Part shown: positions 1 through 9,733 of the stretch, one piece after another
Numbering within the stretch: the stretch's first letter is position 1
Layout: each line of letters starts with the position of its first letter
NCBI GenBank assembly: GCA_029239235.1
Contig: JAQZBD010000021.1
Location: 1-44,704, forward strand
Reading direction: 5' to 3'
Length of the DNA stretch: 44,704 nucleotides
Source: Herbinix sp.
GTDB lineage: Bacteria; Bacillota; Clostridia; Lachnospirales; Lachnospiraceae
Program-made: the position numbers and the translations under genes
The notes under the pieces: generated by a model
Databases searched by the model: none
Seen by the model: the letters and a program-made list of their open reading frames with translations, nothing else
Told to the model about the DNA's origin: nothing

Positions 1-827
1 TATTTTTTAAAACCATTCTTTTCAAGAAACCTATTAATCAATTCACACGGAACCATGACCCCGTATTTAAATCTATTGAAAAAATCCGTACCACCACCAA
101 CATTTACTCCAACTATTCTCATTTCTTGATTTAACACTACACTTCCGCTACTTCCTTGATTAATATATGCATTATGTTTAAAGACATCTATTGGTAATAA
201 ACCATCATTGCTTTCAAAATTATAATAATCATTTGATGTAATAACACCAAATGATTGAATAAATCGTTCTCCCTCTGGATTGCTTATAATTGCTATTTTT
301 TCATTATACTGTGGATTAGTTTTATTTAATAAAAGCCTACTTAATGTTTCCTTTGATTTGAACGAAATTACCGCCAAATCATATTCTTCATCTAAAAAAA
401 CAACTGTGGCTTTTTCAAATTGCCCATAGTACATTTCATTTGAAACATATGATTCACTATTTTTACTGTATTCTGAGTATGTAGGTGCTCCATATGGTAT
501 TACAATATAATCTATATTTTCAAAATGCTGCACAACATGATACGCCGTCACTGCATAATAAGTGTCTCCCACCGAATCAAAAACAACTCCACTAGCACCA
601 GCTCCATATGAAATACTTGTAACATTTTCTTTATTAGTTTTTTTCTCATTTACAATTGCAATAGTGCTTTTGAAAATATCACTCGTTATTATTTTATCAA
701 ATTCATCAAAATTACGTGTTTTACATTGATATTCATAAATACTTGGGTACACAAAAAAACACACTGCTGCCAATGTGAATATCAGACATATTGAAATTAG
801 TTTAATTAATTTTTTCTTATTACCCAC
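1..827 (-). CDS. Trypsin-like (S1/DegP-type) serine protease, membrane-anchored; 3' end reaches the window edge
   Basis: Own translation of the minus strand from a GTG at 827 (GAGGTGG just upstream): VGNKKKLIKLISICLIFTLAAVCFFVYP...(TM) ...TAYHVVQHF...DEEYDLAVISF...NQGSSGSVVLN...GVMVPCELINRFLEKNGFKK. His, Asp and GxSG Ser motifs are in order. Last full codon ends at base 3, so the stop is cut off; this explains its absence from the ORF track. Confidence 0.82.
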   Translation of the reverse strand, partial: MGNKKKLIKLISICLIFTLAAVCFFVYPSIYEYQCKTRNFDEFDKIITSDIFKSTIAIVNEKKTNKENVTSISYGAGASGVVFDSVGDTYYAVTAYHVVQHFENIDYIVIPYGAPTYSEYSKNSESYVSNEMYYGQFEKATVVFLDEEYDLAVISFKSKETLSRLLLNKTNPQYNEKIAIISNPEGERFIQSFGVITSNDYYNFESNDGLLPIDVFKHNAYINQGSSGSVVLNQEMRIVGVNVGGGTDFFNRFKYGVMVPCELINRFLEKNGFKK

Positions 828-1044
828 ATCCCACCTCAAAGAAAACTAAGCTTGTCTTTTGGGTAGTATATAAAATACCCGATGAAATAATTCGATAATC
901 CAAACTGCAGAATTATTTTGTTTGTCTGAATAATTCTAGCATAAAGAACTGATACAAGCTAGCTAAAATATTTGTTTTCTCATACAAATTTTATAATAGT
1001 TATATTTACAGATGAGCCAGTTGTTGGCTTATTTTTTGTCCTAA

Positions 1045-1221
1045 TTTTCTCCCTTAGAACGTCATTCACATGCTTCCTTATTGATCGAGCTGGGTTATTC
1101 CCCTCTGCTTGTTGCCGAAAGGTTAGGTCATGACAAGGTTGAAACCACCCTAAATATTTATGGCCATTTGTACCCAAATAAGCATATGGAAGTAGCCCAG
1201 AAGCTGCAAGCCCTAATATAA
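1045..1221 (+). pseudogene. Tyrosine recombinase/phage integrase C-terminal remnant
   Basis: Plus-strand frame: FSPLERHSHASLLIELGYSPLLVAERLGHDKVETTLNIYGHLYPNKHMEVAQKLQALI*. It has the HxxR-region RHSHAS, LGH and catalytic Tyr (NIYGH) of tyrosine recombinases; an in-frame TAA at 1042 and no upstream integrase sequence. Confidence 0.85.
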
Positions 1222-1243
1222 TAGTATCATTTTAGTATCACAC

Positions 1244-1291
1244 AAAAAATAAAACCCTGCAAACCATTGATTATCAAGGTTGACAGGGTTT
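1244..1291 (-). terminator. Intrinsic terminator downstream of rpmF
   Basis: Minus strand AAACCCTG...CAGGGTTT stem followed by TTTTATTTTTTG. Confidence 0.75.
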
Positions 1292-1298
1292 CATTCAA

Positions 1299-1478
1299 TT
1301 ATTCAGCTGTAATGATTTCTTTCTTGTTGTAAGAACCACAAGCTTTACATACTCTATGAGGAACCATGAGTTCTCCACACTTGCTGCATTTTACTAAGTT
1401 TGGAGCAGTCATTTTCCAGTTAGCTCTACGGCTATCTCTTCTTGCTTTAGAATGTTTACCCTTTGGACAAATAGACAT
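1299..1478 (-). CDS. rpmF: 50S ribosomal protein L32
   Basis: 59 aa (below ORF-track cutoff): MSICPKGKHSKARRDSRRANWKMTAPNLVKCSKCGELMVPHRVCKACGSYNKKEIITAE; Zn-ribbon L32. Confidence 0.95.
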   Translation of the reverse strand: MSICPKGKHSKARRDSRRANWKMTAPNLVKCSKCGELMVPHRVCKACGSYNKKEIITAE

Positions 1479-1481
1479 CTG

Positions 1482-2009
1482 TCACACCTCCTTAAAATTG
1501 TTAAAAATATCTCGGATTACTGACATTCTGGGATCATAATGATGCGTGTCGCAGTCACAGGTATTCTCATTAAGATTTATTCCGCACTTTTCGCAAAGTC
1601 CTTTGCAGTCCTCATCGCATAAAAGGCTCATGGGGAAATCAATTAAGATTTCTTCATAAATCAATGTGTCTACATCCAGATTGTATCCAATAATATAATT
1701 TGTTTCGTCCAGACCGTCTGTACGCTCCTCCTCAGAAAGCTTAAAATCAACTTCTTTCTGAAATTCGATCTCTATCGGATATATAATCTCCTTTAGACAT
1801 CTGTTACAGTATAGGGTCAAAGAAATATTCGTTTTGCCCTCGATCATCACAAGCTTGTCTCCAAGATTTGTAATTGTGAGCTCTACCGGTTCCTTATGAG
1901 CGAATCCATAAGTAGCACCTTGGTATTCAATACTCTCCAATTCAATGGGGGCATCGACCTTTGCTATCTTATCCTTCGTAGTCATTATTTCTGACAAAGA
2001 TATAAGCAT
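1482..2009 (-). CDS. DUF177 (YceD/YlbN-like) protein
   Basis: C-terminal CDEDCKGLCEKCGINLNENTCDC motif, immediately upstream of rpmF as is typical. Confidence 0.9.
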   Translation of the reverse strand: MLISLSEIMTTKDKIAKVDAPIELESIEYQGATYGFAHKEPVELTITNLGDKLVMIEGKTNISLTLYCNRCLKEIIYPIEIEFQKEVDFKLSEEERTDGLDETNYIIGYNLDVDTLIYEEILIDFPMSLLCDEDCKGLCEKCGINLNENTCDCDTHHYDPRMSVIRDIFNNFKEV

Positions 2010-2129
2010 TGTAATCTCTCCGAATATTCACTGCTTTACAAGAATTTATAAAATAAACTCTTTTTTACGCGCTTCTTGTATTATAACCAGTGAAATACTA
2101 TTTGTCAATCAAAATTTGTTATTTCTTAC

Positions 2130-3326
2130 TTATTTGAGTAATTCTACAGTCTCTCTAGAAATTGCTAACTCTTCATTGGTAGGAACGATGCAAACCTTAG
2201 TCTTGCATTCCGGACCTGTAAGCATAAGAAGCTTGCTCTTAGTGTTGTTTAATTCTAAGTCAATCTTAACGCCTAAGTATCCTAAGTATTCGCATACCCA
2301 TTCTCTTACTCTCCAGTCATTTTCGCCAACGCCTGCTGTAAATGCAATTGCATCCACACCATTCATAGCTGCTACATAGCCACCGATATATTTTGCTACG
2401 TTATAGCAGAATACCTGGAATGCGATAGTAGCTAATTCGTTACCTTCATCTACTGCATCATTTAAATCACGGAAATCGCTGGAAACTTCAGACATACCCT
2501 GAAGACCGGATTCTTTATTTAATACATTCATAACCTGATCAAGGGTCTTTCCTTCCTTCTTAGCCATAAACTCAATGATAGAAGGATCGATGTCACCACA
2601 TCTGGTACCCATTACAAGACCTGCAAGTGGAGTGAAGCCCATGCTGGTATCGATGGATTTGCCGTTTAATACAGCAGAGATGCTGCAACCATTTCCAAGG
2701 TGGCAAACGATGATTTTGGAGTTATTAATATCTAAGCCGCAGAACTGTGCTGTTTCTTTGGATACAAAGCTATGGCTTGTTCCATGGAAGCCGTATTTAC
2801 GAATCTTATATTTTTTGTAGTACTCGTGAGGAATACCATATAAATAAGCTTTTGGAGGCATTGTCTGGTGGAAAGCAGTATCGAATACACCAACCTGAGG
2901 CTTGCCAGGCATTAATTTCTCACATGCATGAATACCAATTAAGTTTGCTGGGTTGTGAAGAGGTGCTAATTCGCTGCATTCCTCTAAAGCTGCAATTACT
3001 TCATCATTAATGATTGTAGAGCAAGCAAACTTCTCACCACCATGTACTACGCGGTGTCCGATCGCTCCGATTTCATCCAAGGACTTAATTACACCATGCT
3101 TTTCATCGGTTAATGCATGAAGCACCATTTCAATAGCAACCTCATGATTCTTCATTTCAGTAGTCTCAATTACAATTTTGCTCTGTCCTTCTGGTGTGTG
3201 CTTTAAGTGGCTTACGTCTTGTCCAATACGTTCGCAAATACCAACCGCCAATACTCTCTCAGAATCAGAATCAATCAACTGATACTTTAAGGAAGAACTA
3301 CCACAATTAATAACTAATACTTTCAT
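2130..3326 (-). CDS. ackA: Acetate kinase
   Basis: MKVLVINCGSSSLKYQLID..., HRVVHGGEKF, CHLGNGCSISAV, FTAGVGEN motifs. Confidence 0.98.
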   Translation of the reverse strand: MKVLVINCGSSSLKYQLIDSDSERVLAVGICERIGQDVSHLKHTPEGQSKIVIETTEMKNHEVAIEMVLHALTDEKHGVIKSLDEIGAIGHRVVHGGEKFACSTIINDEVIAALEECSELAPLHNPANLIGIHACEKLMPGKPQVGVFDTAFHQTMPPKAYLYGIPHEYYKKYKIRKYGFHGTSHSFVSKETAQFCGLDINNSKIIVCHLGNGCSISAVLNGKSIDTSMGFTPLAGLVMGTRCGDIDPSIIEFMAKKEGKTLDQVMNVLNKESGLQGMSEVSSDFRDLNDAVDEGNELATIAFQVFCYNVAKYIGGYVAAMNGVDAIAFTAGVGENDWRVREWVCEYLGYLGVKIDLELNNTKSKLLMLTGPECKTKVCIVPTNEELAISRETVELLK

Positions 3327-3432
3327 TTACGCATACCTCACTTTTTTTATTAATAAATATGTTTTACTCTGATCTTCTCAGAGCAGTAGTTTAAAATAAC
3401 AATAATAGTAAAATCAATACGCTAGACTACGA

Positions 3433-3457
3433 AAAGCGAAGCATATCACTTCGCTTC
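3433..3457 (-). terminator. Hairpin between pta and ackA (possible attenuator)
   Basis: AAGCGAAG-catatca-CTTCGCTT perfect stem; short T-run on the minus strand. Confidence 0.5.
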
Positions 3458-3467
3458 TTTGCGTATG

Positions 3468-4484
3468 TTAGACTTGTGCCGCCTGTACTGCTGTAATTGC
3501 GATAACACCAACGATATCATCTGCTGAGCAGCCTCTTGATAAGTCATTTACCGGTTTCGCAATACCCTGGGTAATAGGACCGTAGGCTTCAGCCTTAGCA
3601 AGTCTCTGTGCTAATTTATATCCAATATTTCCCGCATCAAGGTCAGGGAAGATTAATACATTTGCTTTACCTGCGATATCACTGTCAGGTGCTTTGGATG
3701 CTCCAACGCTAGGTACAATGGCTGCATCCAACTGGAATTCTCCGTCTATTTTATACTCAGGATATAACTCCTTTGCGATTTTAGTAGCTTCCACTACTTT
3801 ATCAACATCAGGATGCTTTGCACTTCCCTTTGTAGAATGGGATAACATAGCTACAATTGGTTCCTTGCCAACTAATAATTCAAAGCTTTTTGCGCTGCTG
3901 CCTGCAATTGCTGCCAGCTCCTCTGAATTTGGATTCTGATTAAGTCCCGCATCAGAGAAGATAAAGGTGCCTTCTTCGCCAAACTCGCAATTTGGAACTA
4001 CCATTACAAAAAATCCGGATACCAGCTTGGTTCCTGGAGCTGTCTTTAAAATCTGAAGAGAAGGACGAAGTGTATCAGCGGTTGAGTGTACTGCGCCTGA
4101 AACCATACCATCCGCATCTCCTGCTTTGACCATAGTTACTGCAAAGTATAGATAATCCTTTGTTAAAAGATCTTTTGCTTGCTCAGGTGTCATACCTTTG
4201 CTTTTTCTAACTTCAACAAGAATATCAATATATGCCTGAAGTTTATCTGTGTTGTTTGGATCAATAATTGTAGCTTTAGAAATATCCAGGCCTTCTGCAC
4301 CTTTTTCAATTGCTTCCTTATTACCTACCAATACGATGTTAGCAACACCTTCAGATAAAATTTTGCTCGCAGCCTCTAAGGTTCTTCTGTCATCAGACTC
4401 CGGCAGTACAATCGTTTTGATGTTTTGCTTTGCTCTTTCCTTGATTCCATCAATGAAACTCATGATGTATCTCCTTCCTTGCAC
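3468..4484 (-). CDS. pta: Phosphate acetyltransferase
   Basis: IVLPESDDRRTLEAA, GMVSGAVHSTADTLRPSLQI, VLIFPDLDAGNIGYKLAQRL; directly upstream of ackA. Likely start MSFIDGI (about 4463). Confidence 0.97.
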   Translation of the reverse strand: MQGRRYIMSFIDGIKERAKQNIKTIVLPESDDRRTLEAASKILSEGVANIVLVGNKEAIEKGAEGLDISKATIIDPNNTDKLQAYIDILVEVRKSKGMTPEQAKDLLTKDYLYFAVTMVKAGDADGMVSGAVHSTADTLRPSLQILKTAPGTKLVSGFFVMVVPNCEFGEEGTFIFSDAGLNQNPNSEELAAIAGSSAKSFELLVGKEPIVAMLSHSTKGSAKHPDVDKVVEATKIAKELYPEYKIDGEFQLDAAIVPSVGASKAPDSDIAGKANVLIFPDLDAGNIGYKLAQRLAKAEAYGPITQGIAKPVNDLSRGCSADDIVGVIAITAVQAAQV

Positions 4485-4824
4485 TTCAATAAAATAAAAT
4501 TAATGTATATAAATAATAAGTAAAAACCATAACTTTGATTATAAGCCAAAACAGCTTTCGACACAAGTACATTTTGTAGAAAAAAGTAGGTTTCTTTAAA
4601 CAAAATTAATGATAAAAACAAGTTATCTTTGTTTATTACTACGAAAATACTATACGAAATCACTCTATTCAAAGTGTTTACTGACACTGTCGCTTCCTGA
4701 CCTATATATTATAACCAATTTTGAGCGTGGTTAGTTGTTATAATTGACGTTAGCAGATGAAAATGATATATTTAAAACACGTATTATTATGCAGAATGAA
4801 TATCCAATTTATAGGAGATTATGA

Positions 4825-6111
4825 ATGAAGGTTGTAGGATTGATAACTGAATATAATCCATTCCATAACGGTCACAAATACCATATAGAAGAAGCAAAAA
4901 GAGTGACCGGAGCAGATTACGTCATTATAGTAATGAGCGGTAATTTTGTGCAGCGTGGAACTCCTGCTGTCATTGACAAATATAGCCGTACGGAAATGGC
5001 TCTAAACAATGGTGTTGACCTAGTCCTGGAATTACCGGTATGCTATGCTACCGCAAGCGCTGAGTATTTTGCACATGGAGCAGTTTCCTTATTGGATCGA
5101 TTGGGAGTTGTGGATTATCTTTGCTTTGGCAGCGAATGCGGAGATATCACTCTACTGGATGAGGCTGCAGGTTTTTTACTGGATACTCCGACTTCCTTTA
5201 ACACGCATTTACAGGCTTTTCTGAGAGACGGTATGACTTATCCTGCTGCCAGAGGCCTGGCATTACAGCATTACCTCGAAGCGCAGCACCCTAATCATAG
5301 CTCCGCCCTGATTAATGTGCTAACAGAACCAAATAATATCCTGGGGATTGAATATATGAAGGCACTTAGGCGCTTGAGCTCTAGGATTACGCCTATCACA
5401 ATACAGCGAATTTCCGCTCATTACCATGATTCTGATTTAAACATTGAGGAGTCGAACTCTTTCACCATTAGTTCTGCTACCGCAATACGCAGAGCTATTT
5501 TCAGCAGCGGCTTGGAAGCTGACAGCTATTTTGAAGAAATCCGCCATAGTGTTCCTGATGATGTATTCCATATACTTAAAAAACACCATCAGATTAAATA
5601 CCCAATTTCAGAAGAGGATTTTTCTCAAGCAATAAAGTACAAGTTGCTTTATGAAAGCCGGCAATCCCTCTGTGAGTACCTCGACATCTCGGAGGATTTG
5701 GCAGATCGCTTAAAGAAACATTCCAATCTTCATAAGACCATGACTGAATTAGCACAGGATATTAAAACGAAGAACCTAACCTTAACACGAATTAACCGGG
5801 CTGTGATTCACATGCTCTTAAACATCAAAACGGAAGCAATTGAGGAATATAATCAGAAGGGATATACCCAATATGCCCGGGTGCTTGGCGTAAAAAAAGA
5901 TTCCTCACATCTGCTTCGTAAAATCGAACAAAATGAGAGCATTCCTATTATTACAAAAGTATCAAAGGCAGAGCTACAATTATCTCCTATCGCATTTCGT
6001 ATGCTTCAGGAGGATATTTTAGCTGCTCATTTATATAACCATGGGGTCTATGAGAAATACGGTACTTCTATACCAAATGAATATAAGCATGGGATTATTC
6101 TTCATTCTTAA
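4825..6111 (+). CDS. tmcAL: tRNA(Met) cytidine acetate ligase / nucleotidyltransferase (YlbM family)
   Basis: MKVVGLITEYNPFHNGHKYHIEEAKRVTGADYVIIVMSGNFVQRGTPAVIDKYSR. Confidence 0.93.
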   Translation: MKVVGLITEYNPFHNGHKYHIEEAKRVTGADYVIIVMSGNFVQRGTPAVIDKYSRTEMALNNGVDLVLELPVCYATASAEYFAHGAVSLLDRLGVVDYLCFGSECGDITLLDEAAGFLLDTPTSFNTHLQAFLRDGMTYPAARGLALQHYLEAQHPNHSSALINVLTEPNNILGIEYMKALRRLSSRITPITIQRISAHYHDSDLNIEESNSFTISSATAIRRAIFSSGLEADSYFEEIRHSVPDDVFHILKKHHQIKYPISEEDFSQAIKYKLLYESRQSLCEYLDISEDLADRLKKHSNLHKTMTELAQDIKTKNLTLTRINRAVIHMLLNIKTEAIEEYNQKGYTQYARVLGVKKDSSHLLRKIEQNESIPIITKVSKAELQLSPIAFRMLQEDILAAHLYNHGVYEKYGTSIPNEYKHGIILHS

Positions 6112-6180
6112 ATTTGGTTAAGGAGTCCTGCTTAATACAATCCTCATAAGTTTAAGAAGAGTTAACCATAAAATACAAAT

Positions 6181-6225
6181 TGCGCCCTTAATCAATGATA
6201 TATCTATCTCTGATATAAGGGCGCA
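6181..6225. terminator. Bidirectional terminator hairpin between convergent genes
   Basis: TGCGCCCTTA...TAAGGGCGCA perfect 10-bp stem. Confidence 0.7.
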
Positions 6226-6261
6226 TTTGCTTCAACAAATATATACTCATTTCGCGATAGG

Positions 6262-6681
6262 TTATTCTGTTTCCGTCTTCGGAGTCTTCCCCTTCTTTAT
6301 CTTGCTTTCCGCAAGCATCGTATTCTGTGCCACACGATAGCGGACAATCTCTGCAATCAAATCCAGCGGCAGCGGTTTATCTAAAGGAAACTGTACCGCC
6401 CCTTTTGAGGTCTTATACTTCGCAAGCTGCTCCTGATATACTTCAATTCCATCCGGTGCCGGGTAAAAGCCAATATGCTTTTGGAAAGCCGCAAAATGAA
6501 CCAGGTTCCCATACAAAGCATAGGTGGGCATCCGCCAGCTGATCTTTTCCTCCGTATTTTCCGGTACATTTTCCTTAATCACTTTACGGATTGCCTGTAG
6601 CTTCTCTTGAATTTCCAGTGAATATAAATTAATATATTCGTCAACCGTTTTGAAATCATCTTTATTCTCCGCCATGTACAT
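6262..6681 (-). CDS. DUF1801 / YdhG-like protein
   Basis: TVDEYINLYSLEIQEKLQAIRKVIKENVPENTEEKISWRMPTYAL...HIGFYPAP. Confidence 0.88.
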   Translation of the reverse strand: MYMAENKDDFKTVDEYINLYSLEIQEKLQAIRKVIKENVPENTEEKISWRMPTYALYGNLVHFAAFQKHIGFYPAPDGIEVYQEQLAKYKTSKGAVQFPLDKPLPLDLIAEIVRYRVAQNTMLAESKIKKGKTPKTETE

Positions 6682-6711
6682 CCTCCTTTATTTCTTTCGT
6701 TATTTTCAATA

Positions 6712-8517
6712 CTATTTCATCAATTCTTCCATCTGGCCAAGCAATTCCTCAAACAACTGCAATGCCTGATGAACCGGCTCCTTCGTACTCATATCCACTC
6801 CTGCTGCCTTCAACAGCTCAATGGGATAGTTTGAACTTCCACCGCTTAAAAAACGGATATAATCTTCAACTGCAGGTGTTCCTTCATTCAGTATTCTTCT
6901 TGATAAGGCAATCGCTGCAGAATATCCGGTAGCATATTGATAAACATAAAATGCATTATAGAAATGTGGTATTCTTGACCACTCCATATCAATTTCTGGA
7001 TCTATAATGACGCCATCACCAAAATATTTAACATTCAGGTCATGATAAATCTTGCATAATGCATCCGCTGTTAAGCTTTCTTCATCCTCGACCAGCTTAT
7101 GGGTGATCATCTCAAACTCTGCGAACATGGTCTGACGGAATAAGGTACCTTTGAATTTCTCAAGAAAATGATTGATCAAATATGCCTTTTGCTTCTTGTC
7201 ATCGGTATTCTTTAACATATAGTCAATTAACAAGGATTCATTACAAGTGGATGCAACTTCCGCCACGAAGATTTTATATCCGGCATACACATAAGGTTGT
7301 GTTTCATCCGAATAATAACTGTGAATTGCATGCCCCATTTCATGAGCCAAGGTATATACATTATCAAGGGTATCATTATAGTTCAGCAATACATAGGGAT
7401 GGGTTCCATAGGCACCCCAGGAATAAGCTCCGCTCCTTTTATTCTCATTTTCATAGATGTCGATCCAACGGTTACGAAATCCCTCCTGCAAAACTCTCTG
7501 ATAGTCCTCACCCAGCGGCTCCAAGCCTTTGGCAACAATATTCTTCGCTTCCTCAAAAGGTATCTCCATCTTCATATCTGCTAAAAGTGGAGCGTATAAA
7601 TCATACATATGAAGCTCCTCAAGTCCCAGTAACTTTTTACGCAGCGCTACATATCGATGCATCAAGTGCAGATTTTCATGAACTGCATCTACCAGGTTCG
7701 TATATACTTCTGTAGGGATATTTCCTGCATTCAGAGCTCTTTCTAAGGTGGATTTATACTTTCTTGCCTTAGTAAAGAATACTTCCTGCTTAACATTTGC
7801 ACTAAAGGAGGCTGCAAGAGTATTTCGATAGCTTTTATAGGTAGCATATACGCCCTGGAAGGCATCTCTTCTTACTCTGCGATCCGCGCTTTCTAATAGC
7901 TGTCCATAACGGCCATGGGTTATTTGAATTGTATTCCCGTTTTCATCCTGAATCTCCGGAAACTTAATATCTGCATTATTGAACATGGAAAAGATATTAC
8001 TTGCTCCATCACCAATTTCTCCGGCATCCGCTAGCAGTGTTTCCATTTCACCGGAAAGAACGTGGGGTTTTAAACGAAGAATGTCCTTTAGATAAAAATC
8101 ATACTCCGCTAATCCATGGTTCTCTGCATGAAACTGTGATATTGATTCTAATGGAATCGTCAGAATTTCCGGAGTAGCAAAGGATAGTGCGCTATTTACC
8201 TGTACTGATAAGGCACTTGCTTTATTTGATAAGTCCTGATATACAGGATTCGCTGTATCCTCATGATATTTCTGATTTGCATATACGTAAACTCGTTCCA
8301 TCAGCTTACTAATCTCATCCGACAGCTGTAAAAAGCCTAGTAGTAAATCTCCAGATTTCGAAAGCCTCCCCTGATATTCGAGAGCCCTTGGAAGTATTTC
8401 CTTGACCTTATTATACTCTAACTGCCATTGTTCATCGGAGCTGTACAAATCCTCAATTGCCCATGTATATTTCTTCTCAACTTCACTTCTTTTTGGTAAG
8501 ATCTTGTTCTGTGCCAT
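6712..8517 (-). CDS. pepF: Oligoendopeptidase F (M3 family)
   Basis: TLAHEMGHAIHSYYS (HExxH), M3 family architecture. Start moved to MAQNKILPKRSEV because GGAG lies 8 nt upstream; track start is 8562. Confidence 0.95.
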   Translation of the reverse strand: MAQNKILPKRSEVEKKYTWAIEDLYSSDEQWQLEYNKVKEILPRALEYQGRLSKSGDLLLGFLQLSDEISKLMERVYVYANQKYHEDTANPVYQDLSNKASALSVQVNSALSFATPEILTIPLESISQFHAENHGLAEYDFYLKDILRLKPHVLSGEMETLLADAGEIGDGASNIFSMFNNADIKFPEIQDENGNTIQITHGRYGQLLESADRRVRRDAFQGVYATYKSYRNTLAASFSANVKQEVFFTKARKYKSTLERALNAGNIPTEVYTNLVDAVHENLHLMHRYVALRKKLLGLEELHMYDLYAPLLADMKMEIPFEEAKNIVAKGLEPLGEDYQRVLQEGFRNRWIDIYENENKRSGAYSWGAYGTHPYVLLNYNDTLDNVYTLAHEMGHAIHSYYSDETQPYVYAGYKIFVAEVASTCNESLLIDYMLKNTDDKKQKAYLINHFLEKFKGTLFRQTMFAEFEMITHKLVEDEESLTADALCKIYHDLNVKYFGDGVIIDPEIDMEWSRIPHFYNAFYVYQYATGYSAAIALSRRILNEGTPAVEDYIRFLSGGSSNYPIELLKAAGVDMSTKEPVHQALQLFEELLGQMEELMK

Positions 8518-8610
8518 AAATACGTCTCCTATCATGATATTCTTGAATAAAACCTGATCCATTTCAATAAATTATAATAAACCTGTCACTTGTCTTCAAG
8601 GAGTATTTTC

Positions 8611-9663
8611 ATGAATTTTCTAAAAGCACGAAAGGGTACTTTGATCAAATTAGCCGTTCTTTTGTTTTTAATTATAATGCTATTATTTCCGGACTCAGTA
8701 TTTCGTGGTGCAAGCTCTGGTTTACTTTTGTGGTTTCATAATGTACTTCCAAATCTGCTGCCATTTATTATTGTTTCGAATCTAATTGTCCGTTTAAGCA
8801 TCACGAGACACATTAGTAAAGTGTTTTATCCCATCTTTGGTAAATTGTTTCGTATCAGTAGAGAGGGCTGCTATCCGGTTGTAATTGGCTTTTTATCCGG
8901 GATTCCAATGGGAGCGAAGACCTCGGCTGATCTAGAGTCAGAACGCCGCATCTCCACAGAGGAGGCACAATTTTTAATGGCGATGTGTAATAACGCCAGC
9001 CCTATGTTTATTATAGGATACATATCACTGACGCAATTGAATCTCCCCGGTATAAAATATGCTCTGTTCGGTATCATTTATGGCTCGGCAATCCTCGGTG
9101 CATTCATTTTTCGGCTTCTTTACTCCATGAGAACACACAATAAGAGAGTGCAACAAGCGGGTCCTCTCGTGATAAACAAATCAAATCAAAAAGCAGATAC
9201 CCTTGTCTCCAAAAAAGTAACTGGCAAAGTAGCTATGACACAAGTAAGCGAATCCTCCTCGCAGCCTAGCTCCTTTCGTTTTGAAATGCTTGATGCTGCC
9301 ATTATGAATGGTTTTGAAATTGTGACAAGAATCGGTGGATATATTATATTATTTTCCATCTTGGCTCAAATTATGAAAGATACGATTACCTCTTCCGGTA
9401 TGATCAAAGCTGTAGCAATGGGAATTCTTGAAATCACAACGGGTATCAGCCAGATTTGCCAAACCTCCATGGATATAAAGACAAAGATAGTCCTGATTAC
9501 TGCTCTCACTTCTTTTGGTGGCTTATCTGGTATTGCACAAACAAAAAGTGTTTTACAGGGATCAAGACTATCAATTCGTTCCTATTTATATGCCAGAGTT
9601 ATAGTCGCAATGATCGCTTTTTTACTTGCCACGATCTATGTAAATACACTCTTTCACTATTAA
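8611..9663 (+). CDS. ylbJ: Sporulation integral membrane protein YlbJ
   Basis: Nucleoside recognition/Gate-like polytopic protein; GFLSGIPMGAKTSADL, MCNNASPMFIIGYI, LTSFGGLSGIAQTKSVL. AAGGAG precedes ATG 8611 (track uses TTG 8590). Confidence 0.92.
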   Translation: MNFLKARKGTLIKLAVLLFLIIMLLFPDSVFRGASSGLLLWFHNVLPNLLPFIIVSNLIVRLSITRHISKVFYPIFGKLFRISREGCYPVVIGFLSGIPMGAKTSADLESERRISTEEAQFLMAMCNNASPMFIIGYISLTQLNLPGIKYALFGIIYGSAILGAFIFRLLYSMRTHNKRVQQAGPLVINKSNQKADTLVSKKVTGKVAMTQVSESSSQPSSFRFEMLDAAIMNGFEIVTRIGGYIILFSILAQIMKDTITSSGMIKAVAMGILEITTGISQICQTSMDIKTKIVLITALTSFGGLSGIAQTKSVLQGSRLSIRSYLYARVIVAMIAFLLATIYVNTLFHY

Positions 9664-9704
9664 CTACTAACTGTCATTCGACCGTGAGGTCGCTCAATGC
9701 AGGA

Positions 9705-9729
9705 TGTGAAAATCGCGTTTATTTTCACA
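9705..9729. terminator. Hairpin between convergent genes
   Basis: TGTGAAAAT-cgcgttt-ATTTTCACA. Confidence 0.6.
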
Positions 9730-9733
9730 CTAA

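Noticed and set aside
980-1177. 65-aa minus-strand ORF
   Set aside because: Antisense to the integrase remnant, which has the recognisable protein motif.
7182-7715. 177-aa plus-strand ORF inside pepF
   Set aside because: Antisense to a confidently identified gene; composition (His/Ser/Tyr rich) typical of a shadow ORF.
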